From Tenacibaculum discolor (GTDB taxonomy: Bacteria; Bacteroidota; Bacteroidia; Flavobacteriales; Flavobacteriaceae): DNA of 64,000 nt. Below, piece after piece: positions 1 through 8,320 of this stretch. The notes below the pieces were generated by a model. That model did no database searches and was not told the DNA's origin. It saw only the letters and a list, made by a program, of their open reading frames with translations. A program made the position numbers and the translations under genes. Where the stretch lies: the NCBI RefSeq assembly GCF_003664185.1, contig NZ_RCCS01000010.1, positions 124,001 to 188,000 on the forward strand, written 5' to 3'. The number at the start of each line of letters is the position of its first letter. The first letter of the stretch is position 1.

Positions 1-2
1 TA

Positions 3-1253
3 AAGTATCACCTTTGTATACTGTTAACTTTGTTTGTATGCTCTGTTTTTTCACAACAGAAAGTATTTCAAGGTGACCCTGATGTAGCTTTTGAAAAAGC
101 GAGAAAAATAGCTTTTAATAAACAACGAAAGGAAGCTCAAGATACCTTACGATTTATTTTAACAAAATATCCAAATTATTTAGATGTGCGTTCCTTTTTG
201 GCAAGTACTTATTCTTGGGATGGAAACTATAAAGAAGCTAGAAAAGAGTTTGAATATGTGTTGAAAAAAGATCCAAAAAGGAAAAATGATTGGATAGCAA
301 CAATTAAAAACGAGTTGTACGCTTTACTGCCATATAAAGCAAATGACTTGGTGAAAAAAGCATTATCATATTTTCCAGACGATACAGATTTATTATACCT
401 AAAAGCAAAGTCAGAAGAAAAACTGCAAAACCCAGAAGAAGCTTTAATAACTCTAGATAAAATAATTAGTATTGATGCTAACAATTCTAATGCAATTTCT
501 TACAAAGAAAGCTTAATCAATACATTGCGTTTTAATAGCGTTGGATTGAGTTATTCAACAGTTTTATATAATAAAAATGAAAGAGATGCATCTCACTACA
601 GCACACTTAATTATACAAGACAAACAAAATATGGTAGTATTATAGCTAAAATAAACTACTCAAGACGTTTTGATACAGATAATTTACAATATGAAGTAGA
701 CTTATACCCAAGAATAACAGATGGTTTATATGCGTACGTGAGTGCAGGTTTTTCAAATTCTAGTTTATTTCCTAAAGTGCGTTATGGAGTAGAATTATAT
801 AAGTCGTTACCACTTGGCTTAGAAGTTTCTTTAGGTTTTAGAGGATTAAAATTTTCTGAAACAACAACTATTTATACAGGATCTGTAGGTTGGTATACAG
901 GAAATAGTTACTGGTCATTAAGACCTTATTTTACACCTAATGATAATGGTACAAGTAAATCCGTTACACTAACCTATCGTAGATATTATAGTGACGCTGA
1001 TAACTATTTTGGCGTTGCAGTAGGGGCAGGATTCTCTCCAGAAATTGACAGATTTCCTGTAAATACAGAGCAAACGGTTGTTTTTGATTTAAAAACACAA
1101 AAAATTAGTGGTGAATATGCATTTACATCTAAAAGTAAAAAGCATGCTTGGAAAGCATCAGTAAATATTTTACGAGAAGAAAAAAGTTTTGATCGCGGCG
1201 AATATTTTTTACTATACACCTTAGGAATATCTTATGATTTAAGATTTAGATAG
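3..1253 (+). CDS. YaiO-like outer membrane beta-barrel protein with TPR repeats (5' end outside window)
   Basis: The open frame runs in from the left edge. The first in-window codons spell KYHLCILLTLFVCSVFSQQ, the hydrophobic core and end of a Sec signal peptide, so the true start lies just outside; the TTG at 30 is inside this signal and is not the start. Two to three tetratricopeptide-like helical repeats occupy roughly the first 140 mature residues (for example around YKEARKEFEYVLKKDP). The rest is alternating aromatic and polar strands ending in SYDLRFR, typical of an outer membrane beta-barrel. This TPR-plus-barrel order matches the YaiO family; the cargo is unknown. It converges on the redox cluster on the other strand. 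Confidence 0.8.
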   Translation, partial: KYHLCILLTLFVCSVFSQQKVFQGDPDVAFEKARKIAFNKQRKEAQDTLRFILTKYPNYLDVRSFLASTYSWDGNYKEARKEFEYVLKKDPKRKNDWIATIKNELYALLPYKANDLVKKALSYFPDDTDLLYLKAKSEEKLQNPEEALITLDKIISIDANNSNAISYKESLINTLRFNSVGLSYSTVLYNKNERDASHYSTLNYTRQTKYGSIIAKINYSRRFDTDNLQYEVDLYPRITDGLYAYVSAGFSNSSLFPKVRYGVELYKSLPLGLEVSLGFRGLKFSETTTIYTGSVGWYTGNSYWSLRPYFTPNDNGTSKSVTLTYRRYYSDADNYFGVAVGAGFSPEIDRFPVNTEQTVVFDLKTQKISGEYAFTSKSKKHAWKASVNILREEKSFDRGEYFLLYTLGISYDLRFR

Positions 1254-1294
1254 AGTTTTGGTTAAAACTCTTATTGGATATAACTTTTGTGTTA

Positions 1295-1334
1295 AAAATA
1301 AACGCCTTGAATTATAATTCAAGGCGTTTATTTT
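1295..1334. terminator. Bidirectional intrinsic terminator
   Basis: A 19 bp perfect inverted repeat (arms 1295-1313 and 1316-1334, two-base loop) with A-run and T-run flanks lies between two convergent genes, so it can terminate both. Confidence 0.9.
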
Positions 1335-1346
1335 ATGAGAATTTTA

Positions 1347-2660
1347 TTAGTCCATAATAAACTTAAAACCTGCCGTAATTAAACTTGAGTTAAAAGTTGT
1401 ATTTCTGTCGTATTTATAAAACTTCACATCAATGCTTTTTAGTCCAAACTTCCATATATGTGCTTTTGAAAATATATCAGTATAAGAAACACCAAAACCA
1501 AATTGATTAGAAGAATATTTTGAAAGATCATAGTCTGAGGTATAAAAATTGTTTGTAGACAAATGTTTTTCGTAAGCTGCAAAATAATCTGCCGCAGTTT
1601 GGTTATAAAATCGGTATGAAGGGTATAATGTAAACTTATCTGTAATCTTTACAGGAATTTCAATACTTGCTGTATGAGAGTTAATTCCCCAATCGTCAAA
1701 ATAGTAACGATAAAAAGTTCGAATTGTAAGTAACTCGTTCAAGTACCAATTTAGTCTACCACCTAAGGCAATTTTAAGCCTATTGTTTGGTAGTTTTTCG
1801 TTAGCATCTGCTAATTGAAAGTTGTCAATAAACGAATCGTCTATATCACTAAAATACACTCTTTGGAAAGGAGTAGAAAGCAAGCCACTTTGCTTAGTAA
1901 GATCAAAAGCTAATGAACCTTGTACGTTTTTATGTAAAATTTGAGAAAAACCTAGCCCAAAGGAATAAGAGTTCCTGCCTTTATCAGAAAAATCATTAAA
2001 AATAGGATTGTAATTAGGGTTTCCTGTAACTGTATTTTGGATAAATAACGCATCATTTATACCATCACCTCCATCAGAAAAAGGTCTTAATTCATAAGGG
2101 TAAATAGTTTTCCAAGTATCTAAGTATATGTTAGCACTAATACTAAGTTCAGTGTTTTTTTCATTAAAAAGTATCGTGTAACTTCCACCGAAACCTATTG
2201 AAGAGTAATCAAACTCTGAAGAAACCGAGGCTTTTGCTACCCAAATTTGGTTTCTGTCATCAGAACTATGGCTATAATTTCCTGTAAAATTAAACCATAA
2301 ATCTGAACTTGAGGCTCCTGTAGATGCTTGAAAAGGGTCAGCAGTACCTTTATCAAAAGGATTTACATTACTTGAAGAAGCTGAGGTATAGGCAGAAATA
2401 CCTGTGTCTAAAGTTAGTACATCATCATCATTTAAAGGAATAGAAACAATAATGTTAGCAGTTATGTCGGTTAATTCCTCCGTACCAACACCTCCACTTA
2501 CTGCAGCATTATCACCATCTTGGCTATAATAGCTTGTTAAAAAATCTACTTCGGTAGTTTCTAAAACACGTTTTTTGTACACCTTAACTGAGTCTTTAGC
2601 TTGTTGAGAGAAGCTAAAGAATGATGTAAACAAAAAAGTTATTGATAAAAAATATTTCAA
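1347..2660 (-). CDS. DUF3570 family outer membrane beta-barrel protein
   Basis: The 437-residue protein has a signal peptide (MKYFLSITFLFTSFFSFSQQ) and then amphipathic beta strands to the C-terminus; I recognise it as DUF3570. The start codon is TTG at 2660, with no in-frame ATG near the signal peptide. It is the last gene of a four-gene unit with thioredoxin, ApbE and DUF4266 proteins. Family function is not established; from context it is probably the outer membrane partner of an exported redox or metal pathway. The strand-forming segment starts near residue 35 with EVDFLTSYYSQDGDNAAVSGG, whose small and acidic residues are typical of the family N-terminus. Confidence 0.82.
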   Translation of the reverse strand: MKYFLSITFLFTSFFSFSQQAKDSVKVYKKRVLETTEVDFLTSYYSQDGDNAAVSGGVGTEELTDITANIIVSIPLNDDDVLTLDTGISAYTSASSSNVNPFDKGTADPFQASTGASSSDLWFNFTGNYSHSSDDRNQIWVAKASVSSEFDYSSIGFGGSYTILFNEKNTELSISANIYLDTWKTIYPYELRPFSDGGDGINDALFIQNTVTGNPNYNPIFNDFSDKGRNSYSFGLGFSQILHKNVQGSLAFDLTKQSGLLSTPFQRVYFSDIDDSFIDNFQLADANEKLPNNRLKIALGGRLNWYLNELLTIRTFYRYYFDDWGINSHTASIEIPVKITDKFTLYPSYRFYNQTAADYFAAYEKHLSTNNFYTSDYDLSKYSSNQFGFGVSYTDIFSKAHIWKFGLKSIDVKFYKYDRNTTFNSSLITAGFKFIMD

Positions 2661-2687
2661 ATTATAATTATTAAAAGATTTAACACA

Positions 2688-2897
2688 TTAATTGCAGCCG
2701 CAACCGCCTCCTGTTTTACCTCCATTAGCTCCAGAAGCTGCTTCTCTATATGAATGCATAGTGGTTACATAGCGATCACATTTTTTTTCCGTAAGTGCCA
2801 TGTCAGGATCGTTGATGTTTATTTTTTCGTATTCTTTTACAGCCACACAGCTTGTGCAGAAGAAAATACTTATACTAGCAACTATTAATTTTTTCAT
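2688..2897 (-). CDS. DUF4266 lipoprotein with C-terminal GCGCN
   Basis: This 69-residue protein starts with a lipoprotein signal (MKKLIVASISIFFCTSC, lipobox TSC), so it should be anchored through Cys17. The body has ADD-like features of DUF4266: a conserved DPDMAL segment, then SYREAASGANGG and a glycine-rich tail ending in GGGCGCN. The C-x-C end looks like a metal-binding or modified site. Its ATG overlaps the apbE stop by 4 bp, so the two are translationally coupled. It may be the substrate or cofactor carrier of the neighbouring enzymes, but no canonical ApbE flavinylation threonine motif is evident. Confidence 0.82.
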   Translation of the reverse strand: MKKLIVASISIFFCTSCVAVKEYEKININDPDMALTEKKCDRYVTTMHSYREAASGANGGKTGGGCGCN

Positions 2898-3889
2898 ATT
2901 TTGTCTATCGTTATATTTTTTGAGGTTGAAATTTCACCTTTATCATCAATAATAATGCATTCAACTTTTGGTAATTGATTAACTCTGTTTATACCAACAT
3001 TTTTCCCCATTACAAAGATTGATGTAGCTAAGGCGTCTGCTAGTTCTGCTTTAGGAGCAAAAACAGTAACACTAATAATTCCGCTAGAAGGATACCCTGT
3101 TCTGGGATCAATAATATGAGTGTATCTTTTTCCGTTTAAATTTACGAATTTTTCATAATTTCCAGAAGTAACTACAGCACTATTAATTAAAGGGAAAAGA
3201 GCAAATACTTTGTTCTTGTTTAAAGGGTTGGTAATAGCAACTTTCCAAGGTTTACCATCAGGTTTACTTCCCCAAGTATTCATATCGCCTGAAGCATTGA
3301 TAATACCAGCAGAAACACCTTTAGAAATAAGCAATGTTTTGGCTTTATCTGCAGCGTATCCTTTTCCAATAGCACCAAAGCCAATTTTCATTCCCTTTTC
3401 TTTTAAAAAGACAGTATTTTTACTTTTGTCTAGTATAATATTTTGGAAACCAACTTTAGCTACAGAAGCACTTATCTTATTAGGAGGAGGCATTTTTGTC
3501 ATACTACCATCAAACTTCCATATTCGGTCCATTGAAGCATAACTAATATCAAAAGCACCATCGGTTAATTTTGAGATAGAGATTGCTCTTTTAATAAGTT
3601 TAAATAGTTCTGAATCAACGACAACAGGTTTAATACCTGCATTCTTGTTAATTTTTGATGTTTGTGAGTTAATATCCCAAGAAGAAATTAGTTTTTCAAT
3701 TCTTGTAATTTCAGATACGGCAATATCAATATTTTTGTTTGCTAATGCCGAATCATTTGCAACTACTGTAATGTCAAAACGACTACCCATTAGTTTGAGA
3801 GTACGTTGATATGTTTGTTGACCGTAATTATAACTAGTAACTACTAAAAACAGTAGAAGAAAAGAGACTGTTTTATTTAATGAAAGCAT
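2894..3889 (-). CDS. apbE: FAD:protein FMN transferase ApbE
   Basis: ApbE moves FMN from FAD to a threonine of exported proteins using Mg2+. The 331-residue protein has an N-terminal signal peptide ending near SYNYGQQ, the GAFD motif at 111-114, GAIGKGYAADK around 173-182, HIIDPRTG at 258-265 and the metal-site DALATS at 285-290, so all family landmarks are present. It overlaps the upstream thioredoxin gene by 17 bp and the downstream DUF4266 gene by 4 bp. No Rnf, Nqr or other standard flavoprotein substrate is encoded in this window, so the target may be the DUF4266 lipoprotein or a distant gene. Confidence 0.93.
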   Translation of the reverse strand: MLSLNKTVSFLLLFLVVTSYNYGQQTYQRTLKLMGSRFDITVVANDSALANKNIDIAVSEITRIEKLISSWDINSQTSKINKNAGIKPVVVDSELFKLIKRAISISKLTDGAFDISYASMDRIWKFDGSMTKMPPPNKISASVAKVGFQNIILDKSKNTVFLKEKGMKIGFGAIGKGYAADKAKTLLISKGVSAGIINASGDMNTWGSKPDGKPWKVAITNPLNKNKVFALFPLINSAVVTSGNYEKFVNLNGKRYTHIIDPRTGYPSSGIISVTVFAPKAELADALATSIFVMGKNVGINRVNQLPKVECIIIDDKGEISTSKNITIDKI

Positions 3890-4310
3890 TTAATTCGTCA
3901 ATATATGATACTGGAGTTGTTTTTTTATATCCTGTTTCACCCAATACTTTTCCATCTTTATCTAATACTACAACTAAAGGGAAGAAACCTTTCTTGTTAT
4001 AAGTTTCAAACAGTTTTGCATTGGTGTTCTGTTGTTCTTTAGATAATTTATTTTTCTTTTTTCTAGGAAAATCTGCTTGTAACATTACATAATGTTCTTT
4101 TGCATACTTTTTAAAAGTGTTTGTGTTCCAAACTTCTTTATTCAGCTTCATACATGGAATGCACCAATCTGACCCTTGAAAAACAAGGATGATAGGTTTA
4201 TTTTCTTGCGAAGCTATTTCTTTTGCTTTTAAAAAATCTGTTTGCCAATCTTGGGCATAAGTAGTGCTTAAGCCTATTAGAAAAAAGATGACAATTGTTA
4301 TTTTATTCAT
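3873..4310 (-). CDS. Exported thioredoxin-fold protein (WCIPC)
   Basis: A 145-residue periplasmic thioredoxin-like protein: signal peptide MNKITIVIFFLIGLSTTYAQ, then a thioredoxin fold with the redox motif WCIPCMK around residue 50 and a cis-proline region near FFPLVVVLD. The short length and the motif resemble the Thioredoxin_7/DsbD-gamma type that keeps exported cysteines or metal sites reduced. It is the first gene of the apbE-DUF4266-DUF3570 unit and its stop overlaps apbE, so a role in reducing the DUF4266 cysteines is a reasonable inference. Confidence 0.85.
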   Translation of the reverse strand: MNKITIVIFFLIGLSTTYAQDWQTDFLKAKEIASQENKPIILVFQGSDWCIPCMKLNKEVWNTNTFKKYAKEHYVMLQADFPRKKKNKLSKEQQNTNAKLFETYNKKGFFPLVVVLDKDGKVLGETGYKKTTPVSYIDELNAFIK

Positions 4311-4436
4311 CGGATTGTTATTTTATTGTATTAATAACGAATTATATTTCCCTTTCTTACAATTTATATTAAAAAAAGTTATTTAAAAATAAACACTCAA
4401 TATAAATGTGGTTTAACAATTTTAAGTTGGTTGATT

Positions 4437-5330
4437 CTATATGAATTTCTGGTTATAGTTTTTACCTAGTTTTACCGAATAGTCAATAACGTTTTTAATA
4501 ATCTTTCTATTGTCATTTTTACGCCAATTAATGTATAGTTCGGTACTTTCTGGTAGTGTGATAAAACGAAGATTGGTATTTAAAGAAAACTGATACGAGT
4601 AAGGTAAAATAGAAATACCCAAACCTCTACCAATTAAATTTAAAATCATGCTACCAAAATCAGATTCAATATGAGTTTGGGGTTCAAAACCGTAAGTATT
4701 AAAAATATTGCGTAACAACGAAGAAAAATAAGTTGTATGATGTAAACCTGAAAGAATAAACTTTTCATCTTTTACATCTCTTAAATCTATAAAAGAATCT
4801 TCCGTTATCCAATGATCTTTTGGAACTACAAGACAAACAGGTTCAGCATATAGTCTTTCAGATAAAATAGAAGCATTTAAAACTTCATTTCTGCTAAAAG
4901 CAAAATCTATTTGATAACTAGAAAGTAGTTTTTCAAGAGTAATATCAGTAGGCTCCATAAGTTCTACTTTTAAATCAGGTTTCTCTTCTGAAAATATTTT
5001 GAGTAACTCAGGTAAATAGTTATAAGAGATAGAACCGGGGTAGGCAATACTAACAAGCCCAGAAGAACCATCGTCAATTTTTTTAGCATGCTGATGTGTA
5101 CGATCAAACTCGTCTAATAAAACGTCCCATTTTTTCTTAAGGAATACACCAGCTTCTGTAAGTTTTACATTTCTTTTATCTCGCTCAAATAAAGTAACAC
5201 CTAATTCTTCTTCTAAAGACTGAATTTGCCTACTCAATGACGATTGAGAGGTGTAAACTTTCTCTGCTGTTTTCCAAAAATGTAGCTCTTCAGCTAGCGT
5301 TAAAAAATATCGAATCTGTTGAAATGTCAT
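4437..5330 (-). CDS. LysR-type transcriptional regulator
   Basis: The 297-residue protein has a winged helix-turn-helix at residues 1-60 (TFQQIRYFLTLAEELHFWKTAEKVYTSQSSLSRQI read in pieces) and a LysR substrate-binding domain from about 90 onward. It is divergently transcribed from a LysE-type exporter, the standard arrangement in which the regulator controls export of the ligand it senses. A 21 bp dyad immediately before its ATG has the LysR-box form and could serve both genes and autoregulation. Confidence 0.92.
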   Translation of the reverse strand: MTFQQIRYFLTLAEELHFWKTAEKVYTSQSSLSRQIQSLEEELGVTLFERDKRNVKLTEAGVFLKKKWDVLLDEFDRTHQHAKKIDDGSSGLVSIAYPGSISYNYLPELLKIFSEEKPDLKVELMEPTDITLEKLLSSYQIDFAFSRNEVLNASILSERLYAEPVCLVVPKDHWITEDSFIDLRDVKDEKFILSGLHHTTYFSSLLRNIFNTYGFEPQTHIESDFGSMILNLIGRGLGISILPYSYQFSLNTNLRFITLPESTELYINWRKNDNRKIIKNVIDYSVKLGKNYNQKFI

Positions 5331-5331
5331 T

Positions 5332-5352
5332 TTAATGCGTTTTTTGCATTAA
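5332..5352. promoter_or_regulatory. Putative LysR operator (T-N11-A dyad)
   Basis: Perfect dyad TTAATGC-N7-GCATTAA located 2 bp upstream of the lysR-type start. Its centre fits the T-N11-A LysR-box rule (T at 5336, A at 5348). The intergenic space to the LysE gene is only 109 bp. Confidence 0.6.
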
Positions 5353-5439
5353 TCAGTCAAAAATAAGTATTTTTTAATAAAGAGAACCGTAGTTGCTTTG
5401 CATAAAAAAACTTTGTAATCATTTTTAAAAAGTAAGGAA

Positions 5440-6063
5440 ATGGGAATTGAGAATTTTATCGCATTTTTAGTAGCAACTGTTCTTTTTGTGTTAACACCAG
5501 GAATAGAAACTGTTTTTTTAATTAATAAGTCAATTAGCCAAGGACGAAGGTCTGGTATATATACTAGCTTTGGTCTAAATACTGGGGCTTTAGTGCATAC
5601 TTTATTTGGAGCATTAGGCTTGTCTATTATGGTAGCGAAGTCAGCGATATTTTTTGCATTGATTAAGTACTTAGGAGCGGCTTATTTAATTTATTTAGGA
5701 GTAGCAAAAGTGATGTCTAAAAAAGGATTAATAGCTGATACAAATGAAGAACAAAAGAAAGATTCAGCAAAAAGTAGTTTTACATCAGGATTTGTTACAA
5801 ATATATTAAACCCGAAAGTTGCATTATTCTTTATAGCTTTTTTTCCGCAGTTTATAAGTCCAACAGAAATAGAAAATCCAGTTCCTTTTATTGTTTTGGG
5901 AGTAATTTATGCAACGATGACTACTGTTTGGTATTTAGTTTTAACATCATTTGCAGGATCATTTTCAACTAAAATTAAAGAGAACGAAAAAATAGGAGTT
6001 AGACTAAACAAAGTATCAGGTGCAATATTTGTATTGATGGGCTTACAGATAGCGTTTATGTAA
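5440..6063 (+). CDS. LysE/RhtB family amino acid exporter
   Basis: A 207-residue inner membrane protein with about six hydrophobic segments, typical for LysE translocators. The N-terminal stretch FLVATVLFVLTPGIETVFLINKS contains the conserved TPG segment, and the later NPKVALFFIAFFPQF segment is the second family hallmark. It probably exports an amino acid or related small molecule; the substrate cannot be told. It is paired head-to-head with the LysR regulator and ends at a strong terminator, so it is a single-gene unit. Confidence 0.9.
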   Translation: MGIENFIAFLVATVLFVLTPGIETVFLINKSISQGRRSGIYTSFGLNTGALVHTLFGALGLSIMVAKSAIFFALIKYLGAAYLIYLGVAKVMSKKGLIADTNEEQKKDSAKSSFTSGFVTNILNPKVALFFIAFFPQFISPTEIENPVPFIVLGVIYATMTTVWYLVLTSFAGSFSTKIKENEKIGVRLNKVSGAIFVLMGLQIAFM

Positions 6064-6067
6064 AAAT

Positions 6068-6106
6068 AAAAACCGATAGTGATTGAAAACTTCGCTATCG
6101 GTTTTT
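6068..6106. terminator. Intrinsic terminator after LysE gene
   Basis: Twelve-bp stem (6068-6079 with 6095-6106, centred on ccgatag/ctatcgg) with a T-run on the plus strand and matching A-run on the other side. Confidence 0.88.
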
Positions 6107-6170
6107 ATCATTTTTTTAGAATTTTGTAATCACTAACTAATTTAACCAATAGATAATAAAGTTGAAATTA

Positions 6171-6686
6171 CTAAGAGTGTGTCAGCTTACTTATAATTTC
6201 TTTATGTTGAGGAAACAGTTGTGTGAGTTCTTCTCTTTTAGGTAAAATAAAATCCTTAAAATCAAATCCAGGAGCAACAGTACAACCTGTAAAAGCGTAT
6301 GAGTTTTCTTTACTAACTTCAGCAGCAAACCAATAACCAGCAGGGACCACAAACTGTGGTTGTTCATCATTTTCTATATTATTTCCAATCAAAACAAAAG
6401 AGTAGCTTCCTTCAGGCGAAATCATATGTAGTTTTAAGGTACTTCCTTTATAAAAATGCCAAATTTCATCTTGATTGATTTTATGAAAAGCAGAGAATTT
6501 TTCAGAAGTCAATAAAAAATAAATGCAAGTACTGTAATTTCTATCACCGATAAAATTAGAACTTAATTGCTCATTTTTAATTATTCCGTTACTTCTGTAT
6601 GTTTCTTTGTAAAAACCACCTTCGGGATGTTCTGTTAGATTGAATTTTTTAACTATCTGTTGTGCTGTCATTTTCTTTTTGTTCAT
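6171..6686 (-). CDS. Cupin_5 (DUF985) family protein
   Basis: The 171-residue protein opens with the family signature EHPEGGFYKETYRS and continues with FHKINQDEIWHFYKGS and a glycine-rich beta core, as in the Cupin_5/DUF985 family. Members form a double-stranded beta-helix; the biochemical role is mostly unknown, with some relatives linked to sugar or small-molecule binding. The ATG at 6686 lies within the preceding small gene; an alternative start is Met6 at 6671, which still overlaps. It is the third gene of an overlapping run behind the symporter. Confidence 0.85.
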   Translation of the reverse strand: MNKKKMTAQQIVKKFNLTEHPEGGFYKETYRSNGIIKNEQLSSNFIGDRNYSTCIYFLLTSEKFSAFHKINQDEIWHFYKGSTLKLHMISPEGSYSFVLIGNNIENDEQPQFVVPAGYWFAAEVSKENSYAFTGCTVAPGFDFKDFILPKREELTQLFPQHKEIISKLTHS

Positions 6687-6822
6687 TCACTTTTTTAATA
6701 ATGGCTTTTAAACGTTCTTTGGTACGTTGTTTTTCTAATCGAAGCTTATTTTCTTTTTGTTTCATCAAGCGTGTATGCTTCGCTTTGTTTACGGTATTTT
6801 TTGCTTTTCCTTTTTTAGACAT
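6649..6822 (-). CDS. 57-residue lysine-rich basic protein, unknown
   Basis: A short frame starting ATG at 6822 reads MSKKGKAKNTVNKAKHTRLM and continues QKENKLRLEKQRTKERLKAI, then IKKVNEQKENDSTTDS, ending TAA at 6649-6651. It overlaps the symporter stop by 8 bp and the cupin start by 38 bp, an arrangement that indicates coupled translation. Roughly a third of its residues are Lys or Arg and it is predicted to be one long helix; nucleic acid or ribosome binding is possible but unproven. I do not recognise a named family. Confidence 0.6.
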   Translation of the reverse strand: MSKKGKAKNTVNKAKHTRLMKQKENKLRLEKQRTKERLKAIIKKVNEQKENDSTTDS

Positions 6823-8257
6823 TTTTTGATGTTTTAATAGCTAATAATCCCAAGAAAGTTAAGAATCCGTTTAATATCAATACAAAGAATCCAAAATCAA
6901 ATCCGAACTTTTCTTTGCAGTAAAAACTGATAATATACGTTAATACAGGAGCGATTAAACAAACGATAGGAACCAATTTGTCTTTAACGTTCAGTTTGGT
7001 AAATAATCCGAAGGCATACAAGCCTAACAAAGGTCCGTAAGTATAACCAGCAAACTGAAATATTTTAGCAATTACACTCTCGTTAGCAATAAAATACTTA
7101 AAAATTAAGATGGTAGCGACTAAAATAAAAGAGAATAGTACATGGATTTTCTTTCGTGTCTTTTCCCTTTCTTCTTGATTATCTTTTTTATCAATTTCTA
7201 AAATATCAATACTAAAGGACGTAGTTAACGAAGTTAAAGCACTATCTGCACTAGAATAAGCAGCTGCAATTAAACCAAGTAAAAAGAATAGAGAAGTAGC
7301 CAGTCCTAAATCACCACTCATTGCTATAGTAGGGAATAAGTTGTCTTTATGAGCGTTTAGTTCATTTGCTGTAGCGTAATCAGTTAACAAGATTCCTAAA
7401 GCTAAGAAGAAGAAGTTAACAATGACTAGCACAATGGTAAACCAAAACATGTTTTTTTGAGCATCTTTTAAATTGCGGCAGGTCAAGTTTTTTTGCATCA
7501 TATCTTGATCTAAACCTGTCATTACAATTGAGATAAAAGCACCCGAAAAGAATTGTTTCCAAAAATAGTTACCAGCTTTTACATCGTCAAAAAAGAAAGT
7601 TTTAGATAAGCTATTGTCTGTTACATATGAAAACAAATTGTCAATTTGCATTTCATCTTTTATCATTACAATACAAACTCCAACAGCAATTAACATGAAT
7701 AACGTTTGTAAAGTGTCTGTCCATACAATAGTTTTTATACCTCCTTTAAAAGTATATAGCCATATAAGTAAAATGGTAATTGTTACCGTTACCCAAAACG
7801 GAATTCCATAAGCATCAAACAAAATTAGCTGTAATACATTTGCCACTAAAAACAAGCGAAAGGCAGCACCAATAGTTCTTGAAAGTAAGAAAAAAGAAGC
7901 CCCAGTTTTATACGAATATCTACCAAAACGTCCTTCTAAATAGGTGTAAATTGAAGTTAAATTTAATCGGTAATATAGTGGAAGTAGCACCAATCCAATT
8001 ACGGCATAACCTAATACATACCCTAGAACCATTTGCATGTAACTCATTTTGTCACCTTCAACCCAGCCAGGAACCGAAATAAAGGTAACTCCAGATAATG
8101 ATGCTCCAATCATACCAAAGGCAACTAAATACCATGGAGATGAGTTGTTTGCTTTAAAAAATGTTTGATTATTTGCCGATTTACCTGTGATGTATGAGAT
8201 AAGAATTAATACACCAAAATAGGCTAAAATAAGGAGAAGTATATGTAATGGTTGCAT
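6815..8257 (-). CDS. Sodium:solute symporter (SSS family)
   Basis: A 480-residue membrane protein with about 12-13 hydrophobic segments and the SSS pattern: FGMIGASLSGVTFISVPGW near residue 50, a GGIKTIVWTDTLQ helix near 170 and LIAAAYSSADSALTSLTTSF near 330, where the paired serines form the Na2 site. It imports an organic solute with Na+; the substrate (sugar acid, amino acid, sialate) cannot be assigned. It starts after a strong palindrome that isolates it from the nitroreductase gene. Confidence 0.9.
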   Translation of the reverse strand: MQPLHILLLILAYFGVLILISYITGKSANNQTFFKANNSSPWYLVAFGMIGASLSGVTFISVPGWVEGDKMSYMQMVLGYVLGYAVIGLVLLPLYYRLNLTSIYTYLEGRFGRYSYKTGASFFLLSRTIGAAFRLFLVANVLQLILFDAYGIPFWVTVTITILLIWLYTFKGGIKTIVWTDTLQTLFMLIAVGVCIVMIKDEMQIDNLFSYVTDNSLSKTFFFDDVKAGNYFWKQFFSGAFISIVMTGLDQDMMQKNLTCRNLKDAQKNMFWFTIVLVIVNFFFLALGILLTDYATANELNAHKDNLFPTIAMSGDLGLATSLFFLLGLIAAAYSSADSALTSLTTSFSIDILEIDKKDNQEEREKTRKKIHVLFSFILVATILIFKYFIANESVIAKIFQFAGYTYGPLLGLYAFGLFTKLNVKDKLVPIVCLIAPVLTYIISFYCKEKFGFDFGFFVLILNGFLTFLGLLAIKTSKNV

Positions 8258-8264
8258 ATAGTTA

Positions 8265-8312
8265 AATTATGAATTACGAATGTACTAAAATTATCATTCG
8301 TAATTCATAATT
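8265..8312. terminator. 18 bp perfect inverted repeat, probable terminator of the nitroreductase gene
   Basis: Arms 8265-8282 and 8295-8312 are exact reverse complements with a 12-base loop. It lies between the nitroreductase stop and the symporter start, so both genes on the minus strand flank it. No strong T-run follows, so a processing or binding site is an alternative. Confidence 0.6.
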
Positions 8313-8320
8313 AGCATTGT

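Noticed and set aside
30..1253. TTG at 30 as start of the YaiO-like gene
   Set aside because: The frame upstream continues a signal peptide to the window edge, so the gene is truncated.
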